DNA of 64,000 bases, from assembly GCF_014648295.1 (NCBI RefSeq), contig NZ_BMQV01000001.1, forward strand, positions 1-64,000, in the 5' to 3' direction. A program made the position numbers and the translations under genes. Below the pieces are notes generated by a model. That model was not told the DNA's origin. It saw nothing but the letters and a program-made list of their open reading frames with translations, and ran no database searches. Shown piece by piece: positions 41,860 through 50,735 of the stretch; within the stretch, counting starts at the first letter, position 1; the number at the start of each line of letters is the position of its first letter. This DNA comes from Shewanella saliphila. GTDB lineage: Bacteria > Pseudomonadota > Gammaproteobacteria > Enterobacterales > Shewanellaceae.

Positions 41860-44188
41860 ATACAAATTTAGACAGGATGTTAAGCAAAGTTATTTTATTG
41901 ATAGGCTTAGAGATGTAGTCGTCCATGCCGGCTTCTAAAAATCGCTGTTTGTCGCCTTCCATCGCATTGGCCGTAAACGCAATAATGGGTGTCGCAGATG
42001 ATAACGAATTAGCTCGAATGTGCTTTGATGCACTCATTCCGTCCATGTTTGGCATGTAAATATCCATTAAAATGATGTCATATTGTTTTTGTTGCGCCGC
42101 ACATACGGCTTCTACTCCATCATTGACGATATCAATAGTGTAATTTACGTTAGCAAACAGAGCCTTCATTACCAACTGGTTGGTCTTGTCATCATCGGCC
42201 AGTAAAATGCTTAAATCTTTCGCTTTTACATGTAAATTCTCGATTAATGCCTGTGAACTCATTTTGATGGGCTTAGCCAACGGAAATGGCAAAGTGATGC
42301 ATATTTGAGTACCCAATTGTTCTTCACTGTCGATATTAAGTGTTCCATGCATTAATTTAACTAGATTGTTACTGATGGCGAGACCGAGTCCTGTACCTGC
42401 ATGTTGCTTTCTTGCCGAAGTATCGACTTGAGTAAAAGGCTCTAAAACATGATTTAGCATCGATTTAGGAATACCAATTCCAGTGTCGGTAATGCGGATG
42501 ATTACGTTAACTTCAAGATCTGAAATGTGTTCATAGGTCGCGGTTAAGCTCACTTTGCCTTGATTGGTGAACTTAATCGCATTAGAGAGTATATTCAGCA
42601 CCAATTGACGAAGTCGTCCCTTATCACCAAGTAAACTTAACTCTGAGTTTGGTAATGCGATATCAAGTGCTAAGCCACTTGATTTGGCATTGGTCGACAT
42701 AAGACGACCAGCGGACTCTAAAGTAGCGTTTAATTCAAAAGGTTCTGAGATAAGAATTAATTTTCCCGCTTCTATTTTACTGACATCGAGTATGTCATTT
42801 AAAATCTTCAACAAACTGTTAGACGATTCGAGCATCGTTGAAAGGTAGAATTGTTGCTCAGAGCTAAGAGATTCATCATCTAACATCACATCGAGCAACC
42901 CCATAATGCCATTAAGTGGAGTGCGCACTTCGTGACTGACATTGGCCAGAAATTTAGACTTGACCAAATTGGCGGTTTCCGCTTTTTGACGCGCTTCGAT
43001 TAATGCAATTTCATTGCGTTTTATGTCGGTGATATCAATATGAAATCCAACGATTCCACCATCACGCATGGGACGTTCGACTATTTTAATCCAGCGGCCA
43101 TCGGTCAGCTCAATAATCCGCTCAGGTTCGTTATGGCGAATATCGTCAACATCTAAAAACTGTGGGTCTTTAACCAGTCCTCTTACCGTATCATTGAGCC
43201 TTAATTCTTTATAACTGGTACCCTTACGCAAAATTTTACTCAGCTTGGGATACATAGAAATAAACTTTTCATTGTATACCGCGACGTTTTGTTGCTTATC
43301 AAAAATAATAAAACCATCGCCGAGTGCTTCAATAGCATCTCTAAATCGTCTCTCATTACGAATTTGATTAACTGATAAAATATGCAGCATTTTGCTGAGA
43401 TTGGCAGGTAACCGAAGTAAGAAATACATCAATAGTGCTAAGCTCCCACCAGCCAATACAAATACGGCATAATGCCAACGAGAGTCGATTGTCGCTTCAC
43501 GTTGGCTAAGCTCAGCAATTACATCAGCTTGTGCAACAATTTGCTGATTGTCTGTGTAGTACGCTAATAGCAAACTGATGACAAACACGGCACAACTGAG
43601 TGTTAACGCAACGGTTTTACGTCCCCAACGGGGTGCTTTATTAGTGATTAAACTAATCAGTCCTTGCATCAATGAGTTTTGTTTGTCGATTTCAATCTCA
43701 GCACTTTGTTGCGCAATTAATCCTTCTACAATTTTGCCAAAGTCTTGTAAATGTTGTTTATCTCGGTAACTGAAGGTTCTGGGCGTGGAATCGATAATAC
43801 ATAAGGTGCCAATACGGTGGCCACCCGCAGTTTGTAATGGATAGCCGGCATAAAATCGAATGTTCGGTTTATCGGTCACCAACGGATTATCGGCAAAGCG
43901 AGGATCGCTTAAGGTGTCTTCCACCACAAAAACGTCGCTTGAATGAATAGCATGGCCGCAAAATGATTCATCTCGGCCCGTTTCGCACACATCTAGCCCT
44001 TGCTTAGATTTAAACCATTGGCGATCATCATCAATCAAACTCACTAAACAAATCGGCACATTGAAATAGGTCTGTACAAACCGCGTCATGTGATCAAATT
44101 GTTCTTCTGGGGCGCTATCAAGCAAGTGTAACTGCTGTAGCGCTTTTAGCCTGTTGGCTTCATCAACCGTGTGCGTTGCCGGTTCCAT
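41858..44188 (-). CDS. Hybrid histidine kinase: GAF, membrane helices, PAS, HisKA, HATPase, receiver
   Basis: 776 aa. The N-terminal GAF domain (about 25-170) starts LHLLDSAPEEQFDHMTRFVQ. Two membrane helices follow (about 197-215 and 238-260), then a PAS domain (about 280-385), HisKA with SHEVRTPLNG (about 405-470), HATPase with GTGLGLAI, and a C-terminal receiver with the acceptor Asp in IILMDIYMPNMDG. No Hpt domain is present, so phosphate must pass to a separate Hpt. The cytoplasmic GAF suggests an internal small-molecule signal. It is the last gene of the operon starting at 48309. Confidence 0.9.
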   Translation of the reverse strand: MEPATHTVDEANRLKALQQLHLLDSAPEEQFDHMTRFVQTYFNVPICLVSLIDDDRQWFKSKQGLDVCETGRDESFCGHAIHSSDVFVVEDTLSDPRFADNPLVTDKPNIRFYAGYPLQTAGGHRIGTLCIIDSTPRTFSYRDKQHLQDFGKIVEGLIAQQSAEIEIDKQNSLMQGLISLITNKAPRWGRKTVALTLSCAVFVISLLLAYYTDNQQIVAQADVIAELSQREATIDSRWHYAVFVLAGGSLALLMYFLLRLPANLSKMLHILSVNQIRNERRFRDAIEALGDGFIIFDKQQNVAVYNEKFISMYPKLSKILRKGTSYKELRLNDTVRGLVKDPQFLDVDDIRHNEPERIIELTDGRWIKIVERPMRDGGIVGFHIDITDIKRNEIALIEARQKAETANLVKSKFLANVSHEVRTPLNGIMGLLDVMLDDESLSSEQQFYLSTMLESSNSLLKILNDILDVSKIEAGKLILISEPFELNATLESAGRLMSTNAKSSGLALDIALPNSELSLLGDKGRLRQLVLNILSNAIKFTNQGKVSLTATYEHISDLEVNVIIRITDTGIGIPKSMLNHVLEPFTQVDTSARKQHAGTGLGLAISNNLVKLMHGTLNIDSEEQLGTQICITLPFPLAKPIKMSSQALIENLHVKAKDLSILLADDDKTNQLVMKALFANVNYTIDIVNDGVEAVCAAQQKQYDIILMDIYMPNMDGMSASKHIRANSLSSATPIIAFTANAMEGDKQRFLEAGMDDYISKPINKITLLNILSKFV

Positions 44189-44225
44189 ATTTGCCCCTAG
44201 GGATACTTTTAATGGGTAAACTGTT

Positions 44226-46667
44226 TTAAGACAGTTGCTGTAAAGTGTGTTGAATTCGGTCTAATTTGCTGCGCTTAATTGTATGATTGGGATTCAAATA
44301 ACGTTCGAGCAATTGATAAAGTTTGTCACGATTGATTGGCTTTGCGAGATAGTCGTTCATGCCTGCTTGAATAAAGCGTTTTTTGTCGCCATGAATGGCA
44401 TTCGCCGTGACGGCAATAATCGGAGTTTGACTATATCGTTGACGACTAGAACGAATTGTTTCTGTTGCAGTGACACCGTCCATCACTGGCATTTGAATAT
44501 CCATGAGTATTAAATCTGTGTTGTGTGTTGTTAAATACTCAATTGCCGCTTGCCCATGTGCTGCACAATGAGTTTGACAGCCCACTTCTGCAAGTAATTG
44601 GCTAAGCACCACTTGATTATTCATATTGTCTTCAACGATCAATACATGTTTATCTTGGTATTGTTCAAACAACGTTGTCGTTAACCCACCATGACATTGG
44701 CTAATGAGCTCCTGGTTAACCGACGGATCATCGATTAATTCTAGCGCCCAATTAAGGTGCGATAATTTAAAAGGCCCGCTCAGTAAAATCTCATTCTGAT
44801 TGTCATGACTAAACCCACGTTCTTTGCCTTGTAAGTCAATTGTAAACAGACACACTTTTCTTTGAAGTTGCTGGTTCGAAACAGATAAGTATTCGCGACA
44901 ATGACTTAATTGGTTTGGGTCGGTGAGTAAAATAATGTCGACGTTATTGGCAACTTGATCAGGTAAATCGGTATGATGTTCAAACCATGAATAAGTCAGA
45001 TCATAATGTTGCAACATATTATAAACGGCAGGATTTAAACTCTGATGTTGCCCGACAACCCAACAGTGTGAGTGTTGACGATGTTGAATGGTCCTCGCTT
45101 TTGAGTCACACACCTTGGGTTCAACGCGTAAAGGAATTTCAACGATAAATTGGCTGCCAACATCAAGCGTTGATTCAACGCTTATCTCTCCGTCCATCGC
45201 CTCACATATTTGACGACAAATAGCTAAACCTAAACCACTGCCACCGTATTCACGGGTTGAAGAGGTGTCTGACTGCATAAAAGCTTCAAACATATTATCG
45301 ATTTTATCTTCCGCGATACCAATACCGGTATCTTGCACCACTAGTTGCAAGGTCAATTGATCGTGACGTGTAAAGTAATCAACTTTAACAACCACTTCAC
45401 CTTGATGCGTAAATTTAACGGCATTCGCTAATAGATTAATCAATATTTGCCTAATACGCGCCTTATCACCAATAATTGACAATGGTACTTTAGGCATAAT
45501 ATTTAGTATCACAGATAAGCTCTTTTCTAACGCGGTACCTGACACAATATCGATGGCTTCCTCTAAACATCGGTCTAATTTAAAGGGCTCATTGGCAATA
45601 TTAATTTTACCCGCTTCGAAACGTGAATACGTTAGTACATCATCTAAAATGCTTAATAGCGCATCACTACTCGTACTGATCATTTCGGTAAAACGAGTTT
45701 GCTCACGCGTGAGTCCGCTGTCTAATAATATGTCCGCAGAACCAATCACAGCATTTAGTGGGGTACGAATTTCATGGCTAATATTGGCCATAAAACGACT
45801 CTTAGCTTCGGACAACTGTTCAGCTTGTAACTTTGCCTCTTTTAACGCAGTTAATGCAGCCCGGCTTTCAGTAATATCAGTTTGCACGGCAATAAAGTGA
45901 CTAATGTTGCCGGTACTATCTATAACAGGACTTGTATTGATATTTACCCAATATGGTTCTCCAGCTTGGGTATAATTAACAATATCAATTTGAAAACAGC
46001 GCCCTTGTTCCAATGCTTCTGACATCGCTTTAATGGCTGTTATATCACTTTGTTTACCTTGCAGTAGTTGCCCAGGTTTTTGGCCTATAATGTTTTTAAG
46101 TATATAACCTGTTCTTTCTTCAAAGCTTTTGTTTACCCATTCAATTCTCCCGTCTCTATCGGTTATAACCACTAAGTTTTGAGTATGGCTTGCGACTAGA
46201 GATAAGCGTTTTACGTAATTTTGTTGGTGCAATAACTGTGCTTGGATGTCTTTATGTTGTTGGATTTCAAATAAAGAACCAATGTAACCTCCGCTACCAT
46301 CCTGCACTATCCGTAATTCAAACCAATGGTGCTGGCCACTTTTTAAGCCTAACTGCACTTCAATAATGGCGGGTTTTGTGTGTTTTCTATTGACCAACTT
46401 ATTCAAACTCACTTCAAGCAATGATCGCTGAGTTGATGAACTAATAAGGTTATATAGGTTCATGCTAGCTAATGCATCATTGTCGTAGCCTAGTCGAGCT
46501 TGCCACGCAGGATTGGTAAACGTAAATTGGAGACGTTCATTGCATTCGAAAATACATTCATCTAATAATTCTAGTAACTTAGTTTGGCGCTTTTGTGCAA
46601 GGGACAGTTTTTCAACTAACGCATACTGGATCTGTGTTTGCAGTTCATCATTTGGACCGGCTGCCAT
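44226..46667 (-). CDS. Cytoplasmic hybrid histidine kinase: PAS-PAS, HisKA, HATPase, degenerate receiver, receiver
   Basis: 813 aa with no membrane segment. Two PAS domains (about 30-140 and 150-265) are followed by HisKA with [13 protein letters not shown], HATPase with GSGLGLAICR, a region that looks like a degenerate receiver (about 545-650, no acceptor-site pattern), and a C-terminal receiver with LILMDIQMPVMDG. No Hpt is present. It pairs logically with the stand-alone Hpt at 40209. It lies 19 bases after the isochorismatase-like gene, with GAGGAA upstream of ATG 46667. Confidence 0.88.
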   Translation of the reverse strand: MAAGPNDELQTQIQYALVEKLSLAQKRQTKLLELLDECIFECNERLQFTFTNPAWQARLGYDNDALASMNLYNLISSSTQRSLLEVSLNKLVNRKHTKPAIIEVQLGLKSGQHHWFELRIVQDGSGGYIGSLFEIQQHKDIQAQLLHQQNYVKRLSLVASHTQNLVVITDRDGRIEWVNKSFEERTGYILKNIIGQKPGQLLQGKQSDITAIKAMSEALEQGRCFQIDIVNYTQAGEPYWVNINTSPVIDSTGNISHFIAVQTDITESRAALTALKEAKLQAEQLSEAKSRFMANISHEIRTPLNAVIGSADILLDSGLTREQTRFTEMISTSSDALLSILDDVLTYSRFEAGKINIANEPFKLDRCLEEAIDIVSGTALEKSLSVILNIMPKVPLSIIGDKARIRQILINLLANAVKFTHQGEVVVKVDYFTRHDQLTLQLVVQDTGIGIAEDKIDNMFEAFMQSDTSSTREYGGSGLGLAICRQICEAMDGEISVESTLDVGSQFIVEIPLRVEPKVCDSKARTIQHRQHSHCWVVGQHQSLNPAVYNMLQHYDLTYSWFEHHTDLPDQVANNVDIILLTDPNQLSHCREYLSVSNQQLQRKVCLFTIDLQGKERGFSHDNQNEILLSGPFKLSHLNWALELIDDPSVNQELISQCHGGLTTTLFEQYQDKHVLIVEDNMNNQVVLSQLLAEVGCQTHCAAHGQAAIEYLTTHNTDLILMDIQMPVMDGVTATETIRSSRQRYSQTPIIAVTANAIHGDKKRFIQAGMNDYLAKPINRDKLYQLLERYLNPNHTIKRSKLDRIQHTLQQLS

Positions 46668-46686
46668 GTGGAAGATTCCTCGTTAG

Positions 46687-47277
46687 TTAGCGTAAATCAG
46701 TCGACCGACAAACCGTTGCATAAAGTGGAAATACCTCTTTGCAATAAAATGTTTGTTCAAATGGCGTTCTGCTTGAAGTGCAATCATCTAAAATTGTGGT
46801 GCTAAATCCAAGGTCAATAGCCGAACGTCCTGTAGAGTCAATACAGATTGATGTTACCGTACCTGCTAATACTACTTCTTCAATACCTGCATTAATTAAT
46901 GTTTCAGTTAAAGCCGTGTTTGAAAATGCATTAAGACCTCGCTTACCTGGTATCACTTTAATAAAGTTATCAAATTCGTTAAATTCAGGTATCACCTCAG
47001 CGCCATATGAGCCTTCTTTAAAAGCCCCGACTTCACTGATCACTTTTAATATTCCAACCGGATTTCGCAGTTCACTGTAATCACGTGTAAAAAATATTGG
47101 CGTATTCACTACAATTCCAAAATCTCTTCCGTGGTTACGTAATAGACTGATAGTGTTTTCAAGTACACCTGTTACTTTTGAAGACTGTTCAATAACACTG
47201 TGTAAAATGCCATCTTTTGAGAAATAATCATTTTGATAACCAATTAATACCAAGGCCTTTTTTGCTAGTTTAGTCAT
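46687..47277 (-). CDS. Isochorismatase-like (cysteine hydrolase) protein lacking the catalytic Asp
   Basis: 196 aa, isochorismatase/nicotinamidase fold. The family start LVIDxQNDF reads LVLIGYQNDYF here, so the first catalytic residue Asp is Gly13. The catalytic Lys (K112 in IPGKRGLNAF) and Cys (C145 in AGTVTSICIDST) are present. The protein may be inactive as a hydrolase and could bind a metabolite, or it may belong to a subfamily with altered chemistry. Its place in a two-component operon, between a receiver protein and a kinase, suggests a signalling role such as making, destroying or sensing a small signal. AAAGGAC precedes the ATG. Confidence 0.82.
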   Translation of the reverse strand: MTKLAKKALVLIGYQNDYFSKDGILHSVIEQSSKVTGVLENTISLLRNHGRDFGIVVNTPIFFTRDYSELRNPVGILKVISEVGAFKEGSYGAEVIPEFNEFDNFIKVIPGKRGLNAFSNTALTETLINAGIEEVVLAGTVTSICIDSTGRSAIDLGFSTTILDDCTSSRTPFEQTFYCKEVFPLYATVCRSTDLR

Positions 47278-47319
47278 GTTAAATTGTCCTTTTTATGATG
47301 GATTCCATTGTTAAATAAC

Positions 47320-48309
47320 TTATTTTTGCCATTGGACTAAAAAGTTCTCTAGTGCTAACTTTGTCACGGGTTTTTCAAGATAATGTGTAATACCTTTATT
47401 AAAAAGCTGTTTAATTTCATCAGGTTCAGTCAATCCTGTTAACGATACCTTCGGTGTTAATCTATTAACGCCGTCTTGTTCTATCAGTTGCTTAGCGACA
47501 TCACTGCCATATAAACCAGGCATCCTTTCGTCAAGTAATAGCAGGTCGAAATGTTGTTGCTGTGCAAGCGCGAGTGCTCGCGTTCCGTCATTAGCTGTGA
47601 CCACTTTACAGCCTAATTTCTCAAGCATTGCTTGTGTTGCAATTAAGCTGGGAATACTGTCATCAGCGACAAGAATACACAGTGGTTCAGGTGTGGTTTT
47701 AGTATTTATCATGTTGATAATGTCCGTATCATAAAAAGGCCAAAATAATGTACTAGCATCTAAAATTGTAGGATTTAATGCATAGCTTATTTCACAAATT
47801 TGAATTGTGGTTACATCAGATGAAACGGTTTCATTTTTTACAATATCGTTAGCATCTATTAAAGATATGCAGTGGCTGGCCTGCTCCATTAAGGATGTAA
47901 AATGAACCATTGAATGCGATATAAATGAGTTCAAAATTGTGTTTACTTGAGGCGATGTTGCCTGTATCGATATACTTTGTTCTGGTAACTTAATTACTTG
48001 CGAGTAAATCACTTTTTCTGGTGTGGTACATTTTGCGGTAACCTGATTGCGATCATCAGCGAATAGTGACAACTCAAGGTATTTATTTTTATTATTAACA
48101 ACCACCACAAGTTGATGCTGTGCAATGCTCAATGCTTGTTGAATCAGTTCATTTAACTGTTGATGCATGTACGATGGGTTACATTGATAAACAGCGCTGT
48201 AAAAACCTGTTTTGTTGATCAGGCAAGGCGTAATTTTTTTATCATGTTGCTGCAGAACCTTCGCTAGCACACATTGAATAAATTCAAGTAATTCAACTTT
48301 AACCTTCAT
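47320..48309 (-). CDS. Response regulator with C-terminal receiver and unrecognised N-terminal domain
   Basis: 329 aa. Residues 210-329 are a receiver: CILVADDSIPSLIATQAMLEKLG and the acceptor Asp in LLLLDERMPG, plus TGLTEP and the Lys in YLEKPV. Residues 1-205 show no motif that I recognise; they contain mixed strands and helices and no membrane segment. There is no output domain after the receiver, so the N-terminal part is either the output or a sensor. First gene after sigma-54 promoter 48343-48359, heading the kinase operon. Confidence 0.75.
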   Translation of the reverse strand: MKVKVELLEFIQCVLAKVLQQHDKKITPCLINKTGFYSAVYQCNPSYMHQQLNELIQQALSIAQHQLVVVVNNKNKYLELSLFADDRNQVTAKCTTPEKVIYSQVIKLPEQSISIQATSPQVNTILNSFISHSMVHFTSLMEQASHCISLIDANDIVKNETVSSDVTTIQICEISYALNPTILDASTLFWPFYDTDIINMINTKTTPEPLCILVADDSIPSLIATQAMLEKLGCKVVTANDGTRALALAQQQHFDLLLLDERMPGLYGSDVAKQLIEQDGVNRLTPKVSLTGLTEPDEIKQLFNKGITHYLEKPVTKLALENFLVQWQK

Positions 48310-48342
48310 AGCGACCTTAAGTACAATAACTTACACATAAAC

Positions 48343-48359
48343 AGCAATTAATACGCCAT
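48343..48359 (-). promoter_or_regulatory. Sigma-54 promoter of the receiver-isochorismatase-kinase operon
   Basis: The minus strand reads ATGGCGTATTAATTGCT, with TGGC and TTGCT at exact -24/-12 spacing, 34 bases before the start at 48309. Confidence 0.78.
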
Positions 48360-48440
48360 TTAAACAAGATGAGTTAAGCATCTGTTTTGAAATGACTATT
48401 TTTTTATAAAAACCATGAAAGAACAAGGGTAAAAGTGATA

Positions 48441-48497
48441 TTGCATTTTAAAATGCAATTTGATTCGCATTTTGCAAATCAAATTGCATTTCAAAAT
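48441..48497 (-). promoter_or_regulatory. LuxO-type site in a long inverted repeat (kinase operon)
   Basis: TCGCATTTTGCAA (48465-48477) has one mismatch to TTGCA-WWW-TGCAA. It forms the centre of an inverted repeat whose arms 48445-48465 and 48477-48497 pair over 21 bases with one mismatch. A second small palindrome (TTGCA, eight A/T bases, TGCAA; 48441-48458) lies in the left arm. It is about 105-120 bases upstream of the sigma-54 promoter. Confidence 0.75.
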
Positions 48498-48635
48498 AGA
48501 TAAACAGTATTAAACAATGCAGGAATAGGCAGCGAAACGGTTTTGCATTTAATCAAAAGATATCAAATATGGCGTTGAATCTTATAGGACTTATATTTAA
48601 TTCATTTTGTAAAATATGATGTCGTTATCGAGTAA

Positions 48636-50735
48636 TTACTCTTCCCATAACTTTTTAGCAGGCAATGCTTTGCTATACAGGTACCCTTGTATGTCATTAC
48701 AACCAAGGCTTTTGAGTATTTCAAGCTGTTCGGTGTGTTCAACCCCTTCAGCAATGGTACTCAGCTCTAAGTTAATTGCTAATTGGATAATAGTTCGCGC
48801 TATGGCGGCGTCTTTTTGATTAGTCACAATCTCATCGACAAACGATTTATCTATTTTTAAGGTATCTATTGGGAAGTTTCTTAAATAATTTAAAGATGAA
48901 TATCCGGTACCGAAATCATCAATGGCGAGTTTAACGCCTAAGTCTTTTAATTTGATTAATAATGCGATCGCGTCATCAACATTTCGGATAATCGCAGATT
49001 CGGTAATTTCTAACTCAAGTAAATGTGGTGAAACTTGAGTATGTTCGATGGCAAACTTTACATAATCATAAATGTTTTCATCGTTAAATTGTAAAGCAGA
49101 TAGATTGACCGCCATGCGCTTAAAATCAATGTGTTTATCTTGCAACATTTTGGCTTGTGTACAGGCTTCAACTAACACCCACTTACCTATCTCAATAATT
49201 AAACCACTGTTTTCAGCAACGGCCATAAAATCAATTGGAGACAAGATACCTTTTGTTGGGTGATTCCAACGTAGTAATGCTTCGTAGCCAACAGTTTGTG
49301 AGGTAACTGAATTAAACTGAGGCTGATAATACAACTCTAATTGGCCGCCTTGTTGTATTGCTTCACGTAGCTCGGCTTCTGTTTTAAGTCGTGCCATAAG
49401 TGATTGATGTTTTTCATGTGAAAACAACTGGTAACTATTTTTACCGTTGTTTTTAACTTCATACATGGCGGTGTCTGCATGCTGCAGTAATATATCCGCC
49501 GTTATGCCGTCGTCTGGGTAGAATGAAATACCAATACTGGCGGAAATAAAGGTTTTATGTCCTTGAATAAAATATGGTTTAGACAGTGAGTCAATTATTC
49601 GCTGCGCAATGATGGCTACACTGTCGAAATCAGAGAGATCTGACAAAATCAGGGTAAATTCGTCACCACCAAGCCGAGCGATATGTTGTTCATTAAACAT
49701 CGCTCGCTCTCCTACCGCTAAGGGGTCTGATGCCCTGATTGAATCTTTTATCCGCTGTGCTGCCTGGCACAATAACTCATCGCCAGCTTTATGACCTAAT
49801 GTGTCATTTATTTTCTTGAAATAGTCTAAGTCTATAAATAAAAGCGCCAATTTTGTGGTGTGACGTTGTGCATTTGCAATGGCTAGGTCTAATTGCATTA
49901 AAAATTTACGGCGATTTGGCAAGTCAGTTAATGTGTCATAAAAGGCGTAATAGCTAATTTCTTGTTCTGTTTTTTTTCGTGTGGTGATGTCATGTAAGGT
50001 ACCGTTAAGCTTAGGCTCACCGAAATCAAATGTGATATCGGTGACGTCATGAACGGTTATCACCTCTCCAGATGTGTTTAACACTCGGTATTCAATATCG
50101 TAAGGTTGTTTGGTTTGTAGGGCATTTAGTACAGTTGATCTTACAAACTCTCTGTCTTCAGGGTGAACAACCTCTATGAGGTAACTCAGTGTCATTTGAG
50201 CTTGGTGTGGAGCAATGCCTACCATACGATAAACTTCATCCGAACAATCTAACGACTCGGTTTTAAAGTCCCATTCCCATGAGCCTAGGTGAGCAATACT
50301 TTGTGCTTTGGCCAGTTTGTTTTTACTATTGGTGAGTTCTTTAATGGTTTTATTGGCTTTGAGAACATACTGTATACGATGACTGAGTAATGGCCACTTT
50401 ACCGGTTTGGTCATAAAGTCTGTGGCACCTACATCAAACGCTTTTTGTATATCTTGCGGTTGATCTAATGCTGTGACCATAATAATCGCCACGTTGTCAC
50501 CTTCTGGTAACGCGCGAATGATTGAGCAACACTCAAAACCATCCATATTGTCCATTGATACATCAAGCAATATAAGGTCCGGAGAATAGCGTTTAAACAG
50601 TTCAATGGCCTCTTCGCCATTGCTCGCTTCGATAATCAATTCAACGGACGATGTTAATGCTTTACGCATTAGAATACGGATAACGGGATCATCATCCACT
50701 AACAAAATAACATCATGTGCTTTAGATAATGTCAT
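48636..50735 (-). CDS. Response regulator with PAS, GGDEF and EAL domains
   Basis: 699 aa. A receiver (1-125) has acceptor Asp in LILLDVSMDNMDG. A PAS domain (about 150-260) is followed by GGDEF (about 270-430) with intact RLGGDEF and EAL (about 445-695) with YEALLRW, DDFGTGYSSLNYL, KIDKSF, AEGVEHTEQ and QGYLYSKAL all present. Both enzymatic halves look competent for c-di-GMP synthesis and breakdown, with the balance set by phosphorylation. The start overlaps the kinase stop (TAATG). It is the output of the operon that starts with the receptor at 55652. Confidence 0.9.
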   Translation of the reverse strand: MTLSKAHDVILLVDDDPVIRILMRKALTSSVELIIEASNGEEAIELFKRYSPDLILLDVSMDNMDGFECCSIIRALPEGDNVAIIMVTALDQPQDIQKAFDVGATDFMTKPVKWPLLSHRIQYVLKANKTIKELTNSKNKLAKAQSIAHLGSWEWDFKTESLDCSDEVYRMVGIAPHQAQMTLSYLIEVVHPEDREFVRSTVLNALQTKQPYDIEYRVLNTSGEVITVHDVTDITFDFGEPKLNGTLHDITTRKKTEQEISYYAFYDTLTDLPNRRKFLMQLDLAIANAQRHTTKLALLFIDLDYFKKINDTLGHKAGDELLCQAAQRIKDSIRASDPLAVGERAMFNEQHIARLGGDEFTLILSDLSDFDSVAIIAQRIIDSLSKPYFIQGHKTFISASIGISFYPDDGITADILLQHADTAMYEVKNNGKNSYQLFSHEKHQSLMARLKTEAELREAIQQGGQLELYYQPQFNSVTSQTVGYEALLRWNHPTKGILSPIDFMAVAENSGLIIEIGKWVLVEACTQAKMLQDKHIDFKRMAVNLSALQFNDENIYDYVKFAIEHTQVSPHLLELEITESAIIRNVDDAIALLIKLKDLGVKLAIDDFGTGYSSLNYLRNFPIDTLKIDKSFVDEIVTNQKDAAIARTIIQLAINLELSTIAEGVEHTEQLEILKSLGCNDIQGYLYSKALPAKKLWEE

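Larger units (their letters stand above)
48310..48635. other. Regulatory intergenic region before the kinase operon
   Basis: It holds the sigma-54 promoter and the long LuxO-type stem-loop listed separately. Between 48500 and 48635, after the GGDEF-EAL stop, nothing else is recognisable. Confidence 0.6.
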
